DNA of 47,977 nucleotides from a virus, in IMG/VR virus record IMGVR_UViG_3300012039_000012, positions 1 to 47,977 of that record; one strand, 5' to 3'. The position numbers were made by a program, and so were the translations under genes. The notes beneath the pieces are model-generated. The model searched no databases. It saw only the letters and a program-made list of their open reading frames with translations, and was not told the DNA's origin. Of the stretch, positions 44,655 through 47,977 are shown piece by piece. The stretch's first letter is position 1. Every line of letters starts with the position of its first letter.

Positions 44655-45032
44655 CTAGGCCTTGTGTACCGCCTTCGTCAGCGTGAAGGCGCCGTAGGAC
44701 AGGATCGCCTCGTTGTCGGCGTTCGTGCGCTTCAACTCGTGAAAGTAGCTGCCCGACGCGAGCGTTTCCGTGTTCGTGTCCAGAATCGCCACGCGGACGA
44801 CCTGCGTGTTGATCGTCGGATCAGAGTTGAAGGTCCCGGCGACCGTGATGCCGGAGACGGTCGTCTTCGTGATCTTGGCGTCGGCGTCGAGGTGCGATTT
44901 CGACTTCTTCAGCATCCACGACAGCGCCCAGCTCGAGACGTCGACCGCCGCCGTCTCAGCGTCGTTCAGGACCGTGAACTCGATCGTCACGTCCGTCCCC
45001 TGGAAGATCTCGAGCGCGATCTCCTTCGCCAT
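44655..45032 (-). CDS. Small structural-type protein
   Basis: A 125-residue beta-rich protein (EIALEIFQGTDVTIEFTVLND, VSSWALSWMLKKSKSHLDAD, VAGTFNSDPTINTQVVRVAI). The opening resembles the BppU-like N-terminal domain of phage baseplate/upper proteins, which bind fibres. It follows the 946-residue repeat protein. It probably works with it. Confidence 0.6.
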   Translation of the reverse strand: MAKEIALEIFQGTDVTIEFTVLNDAETAAVDVSSWALSWMLKKSKSHLDADAKITKTTVSGITVAGTFNSDPTINTQVVRVAILDTNTETLASGSYFHELKRTNADNEAILSYGAFTLTKAVHKA

Positions 45033-45041
45033 GGCTCCCCC

Positions 45042-47882
45042 CTAGACCGTCGCCGTCGCCGTGACGGCCGACTCGTATGTCGCGGTTGCCGTCACCGTCG
45101 GCGAGTAGGTCGCCGTCGCCTGGATGACGTCAGGCACCATGTGCAGCGCGAGCGGCGCGTGCCCGGTGAGAACGAGCGGGTACGCCTCGATGATCAGTCC
45201 GCCGACGAACGGCAGGATCGCGTCGCCGCCGAGCGTGACCTCGCCGACCGGCACCGCCAGCAGGTAGCTCGTGCCGACCGCCGGCGCGAGGCCGGTGACC
45301 GTGACGGCGCCGAGACTGACGACGATCGCGCACGCGACGACAGGCGCCTGCCCGGTGCACGCGATGCTGCCGACAGGGACCGCGCAGGCGAACGCCAACG
45401 AGGGCGCGAGCCCGGTGCAGGCTAGCGAACCGACTGGCAGGTCCACGCCACGCGCGACGACGGCCGTGGTTCCGGTGAGCGTGACGGTGCCGGCGCCAGG
45501 CAGGACGCTGACGTTCGGCGAGGACGACGGCGCGTAGCCCGTGACGGCGAGCGCGCCGGTCTGAATGGCGCAGGCGAGCGCGAGCGTCGTCGTCGAGCCA
45601 GCGAGCGTGACCGTGCCGGTCGGGATAGCCTGCGAACTCTCGGTGGACAGCGCCGGGACGCGCCCTGTCAGCGCGATCGCGCCAGCCGGCACCGGAAGGA
45701 CGGACGACAGGACGGTCGCCGTGCCTGTCGCGACGACTGAACCGGCCGGTACAGCGAGCGTCTGGCCGCCAGCCTGAACCGAGACCGTCGGCGCGTAGCC
45801 GGTGAACGTGACGACACCAGGCGCGTCGCTCGTCGCCTCGAACGAGATTGCGACGTACTGCGGAACGAACGCGATCGCGGCTGCCGGGACGCCGATCTGA
45901 TGCGACGGGCCGAAGACGACCGTCGGCGCCGTGCCGGTCAGCGTGACCGCGCCCGCCGGGATCGGCAGCGTCGGCGTCAGCGTGACGGTCGTGCCTGAGA
46001 CGGCAATGGAACCGGCCGGGATCGCCTTCGCGTACGCCAGTACGGGCGCGGTGCCAGTGAGCGTGACCACGCCAGCCGGCGGCGCGATCGTCGTGCCCGA
46101 TTCCGCGATGACCGTCGGCGCGTAGCCGATGAACGTGACCGCGCCCGCAGTCGGCGTGTGGAAGACGACCGCGACGAACTTCCCGTCGAGCGCGATGGCG
46201 CCGGCCGGGACCTCAAGGAGGCGCGAGACCGACACGACCGGCGCGGCACCGGTCAGCGTGACGGCGCCGGTCGGGACGGCCTGCGCGTACGCGAGCACCG
46301 GCGCCGTGCCGGTCAGCGTGACCGCGCCGGTCGGAATTTCGCCGGCCGTGAAGACGAACGGCGCGTGGCCGTTCAGCGTGAGGACGCCACGCTCTGGCCC
46401 CTCGAAGGCGGCACCGACGCTCAGGCCGGTCAGCGTGGCGGTGCCGACCGGCACGGCGATTGACTGCAGGCCCGCGATCGACGGCGCGTGGCCGGTCAGC
46501 GCGACGCCGCCGATCGGGACGTCTGCCCTGAAGGCGAGCGCCGGCGTGAGGCCTTGCGCGGACAGCGCGCCCGCAGGCACCGCAACCGACATCGTCGCGG
46601 CCGCGACCGGCGCCAGTTCGGTCAGCGCGATCGCGCCAGCCGGGACGCTGGCCGTGAACGCGAGCGACGAAACCGTGCCCGTTGCGGCGAGCGCGCCTGC
46701 CGGCGTGTCGATGACCGTAGCGCCGCTAAGGGACGGCGCCAGGCCCGTAAACGTCACGTCGCCGACGGCGACGTCCGACACGAACGCGAGCGGCGTCGCC
46801 GTGCCAGTCGCCGTAACGGCGCCTGCGGGAACGGGCAGGTCATGCGCGAGCGAGGGCGCGAGGCCGGTGCACGTGCCGGCGCCTGCCGGAACCGCGATCT
46901 CGAGCACCGCTAGCGCGGTCGGCGCGTAACCGGTGAGCGCGATCGCGCCAGGTACCGGACCGTCGAAGCCGACGCCAGCGTCGGTTCCGGCCACCACGAA
47001 CGCGCCGTCAGGCACCACGATCGTCGTGCCTGACGCCGCCGAGACGGTCGGCGCGTGGCCGGTAATGGCGACGGTGCCGTGGTTCGGGCCGCTGAACGCC
47101 GGGCCGATCGACAGGCCCGTGACCGCGACCGCGCCGAGCGGCATCGCGAGCAGGACCGGCACGAGCACCGACGCGGCGAGGCCGGTCAGCGTAGCCGCGC
47201 CGATCGGCATGTCCGGCGCCGGGATCTCCTTGACCGCGAACGTGACGATCGCACGGTCGTCCGACGTGCCGGACGAGAAGCCGACCGAGCGGCTGCCCTG
47301 CCCGGCCGTGGTCTCGCGGACAGTCTGGAAGCAGGTCGCGCCGGGATCGGTCGTCGTCCGGCCGGTGCTGCTCGCGCCGGTGGTAGGCGGCGTCTGGTGG
47401 CCGAAGTGCGCGGCCGCGTAGCGCAGGCTGTTCCCGCCCGGCGTCGGCGAGCCGTCGTTGATGGCGATCTCGGCGACCGTTGAGTCGCCGGTCGTCAGGT
47501 CGATGCCGTGGATGGCCGTGTTGAACCCGGTCGCGGCCGTGAACGTCGTCGAGACGGCCGTCATCGACGTCGCGTTATTCGTGCGGTTGACGACGACGTT
47601 GTTCGTGCCCTGCAGGAGCGTCGGGCCGGTCAGGAAGAACGTGGTGACGACGCCAGGCTCGCCGGTGCCGTCCACGGCCTCGCCGCCGGAGACGGCCGGG
47701 ACCGTGACGCCGCCGTAGGTGACGGAGGTAACGATCGACGCGGCGGCGTTCGTCCAGACGGAGACGAGCAGGCCATTGACGCCCGAGGATGCGCCGACGT
47801 GGCTCCACGTGAACGACGCCTCCGAGGCGGAGACGTTGTTCCCGCTGTGGGCCTTCGTGGTTACGTCATGGGCGACTGCCAC
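45042..47882 (-). CDS. Large repeat protein of about 33 P-x-G...TG-x-AP units
   Basis: A 946-residue protein starting at GTG (47882). Residues 1-230 form a beta-rich head (ASEASFTWSHVGASSG, VTSVTYGGVTVP, DDRAIVTFAVKE). Residues 235-920 consist of about 33 imperfect units of 20-22 residues, consensus P-x-G-[AST]-[VIL]-x-[LVF]-T-G-x-A-P-x-[VL]. The end is Thr/Ala-rich. It is likely an extended fibre or decoration protein. The same unit occurs in the tail hub gene at 6228. Confidence 0.75.
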   Translation of the reverse strand: MAVAHDVTTKAHSGNNVSASEASFTWSHVGASSGVNGLLVSVWTNAAASIVTSVTYGGVTVPAVSGGEAVDGTGEPGVVTTFFLTGPTLLQGTNNVVVNRTNNATSMTAVSTTFTAATGFNTAIHGIDLTTGDSTVAEIAINDGSPTPGGNSLRYAAAHFGHQTPPTTGASSTGRTTTDPGATCFQTVRETTAGQGSRSVGFSSGTSDDRAIVTFAVKEIPAPDMPIGAATLTGLAASVLVPVLLAMPLGAVAVTGLSIGPAFSGPNHGTVAITGHAPTVSAASGTTIVVPDGAFVVAGTDAGVGFDGPVPGAIALTGYAPTALAVLEIAVPAGAGTCTGLAPSLAHDLPVPAGAVTATGTATPLAFVSDVAVGDVTFTGLAPSLSGATVIDTPAGALAATGTVSSLAFTASVPAGAIALTELAPVAAATMSVAVPAGALSAQGLTPALAFRADVPIGGVALTGHAPSIAGLQSIAVPVGTATLTGLSVGAAFEGPERGVLTLNGHAPFVFTAGEIPTGAVTLTGTAPVLAYAQAVPTGAVTLTGAAPVVSVSRLLEVPAGAIALDGKFVAVVFHTPTAGAVTFIGYAPTVIAESGTTIAPPAGVVTLTGTAPVLAYAKAIPAGSIAVSGTTVTLTPTLPIPAGAVTLTGTAPTVVFGPSHQIGVPAAAIAFVPQYVAISFEATSDAPGVVTFTGYAPTVSVQAGGQTLAVPAGSVVATGTATVLSSVLPVPAGAIALTGRVPALSTESSQAIPTGTVTLAGSTTTLALACAIQTGALAVTGYAPSSSPNVSVLPGAGTVTLTGTTAVVARGVDLPVGSLACTGLAPSLAFACAVPVGSIACTGQAPVVACAIVVSLGAVTVTGLAPAVGTSYLLAVPVGEVTLGGDAILPFVGGLIIEAYPLVLTGHAPLALHMVPDVIQATATYSPTVTATATYESAVTATATV

Positions 47883-47883
47883 T

Positions 47884-47977
47884 TTATGCCTTCTTGATCA
47901 GGACCAGCGGCGACGTCGAGTAGAACGGGTCTGGAACGTACGGCATCAGGATCGGGGTGTCCGTAATGTTCGAGCCC
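47884..47977 (-). CDS. C-terminal end of an upstream gene
   Basis: Thirty codons in frame at the right edge, reading GSNITDTPILMPYVPDPFYS and ending LVLIKKA at a TAA (47884-47886) that overlaps the next GTG. The rest lies outside the window. No family can be assigned from this fragment. Confidence 0.6.
   Translation of the reverse strand, partial: GSNITDTPILMPYVPDPFYSTSPLVLIKKA

Overview
This window is a contiguous piece of a tailed double-stranded DNA phage genome. It is visibly GC-rich and apart from one doubtful 64-codon ORF everything is encoded on the minus strand, so transcription runs from high to low coordinates. The order terminase, portal, MuF-like head protein, scaffold, major capsid protein, connectors, tail terminator, tail tube, frameshifted tail chaperone, 1485-residue tape measure and tail tip is that of a long-tailed siphovirus. 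Coding sequences are packed with 1-8 base ATGA/GTGA overlaps, GTG starts are common, and G/C-ending codons dominate, which suggests a high-GC bacterial host. No integrase, repressor, DNA polymerase or recognisable canonical endolysin lies in the window, so host and lifestyle cannot be read from it. It is a fragment of a larger genome.

Layout from right to left. 47977-44655: end of an upstream gene, a 946-residue protein made mostly of short P-x-G...LTG-x-AP repeats, and a small structural-type protein. 44644-35469: a promoter and a palindrome, then about 20 small genes (many zinc-ribbon-like) around the terminase subunits, ending with a metalloprotease-like protein and an excisionase-like HTH protein. 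35437-28030: an array of 34 tRNA genes covering all 20 amino acids plus an initiator tRNA-fMet, interrupted by a GGQ release-factor-like gene, a secreted BACON/beta-helix protein, an HNH endonuclease and small genes. Two spacers hold odd tRNA-like elements, one with the order of its halves inverted. 27848-22455: portal, MuF, coiled-coil protein, scaffold, major capsid protein. 22455-4369: connectors and tail genes, into which two blocks of sugar-modifying enzymes are inserted. 4342-1: small proteins, a metallophosphoesterase, a C39-like protein, a dNMP kinase and the start of a deoxyribosyltransferase-like gene.

How the genes work together: the structural operon builds head and tail. Four glycosyltransferases, a CmcI-like protein, a SAM methyltransferase and a radical SAM enzyme sit immediately after the capsid gene and immediately before the tail-tube gene, which suggests that the virion itself is glycosylated. 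The tRNA array, initiator tRNA and GGQ protein look like a translation-takeover module. The most interesting points are the two virion-modification cassettes, the permuted tRNA-like element, a 14-bp palindrome repeated upstream of three transcription units, and short N-terminal motifs shared by otherwise unrelated proteins (capsid/scaffold, and a RAIALDGL group).

All assignments rest on reading motifs and gene order by eye; no database or folding software was used.
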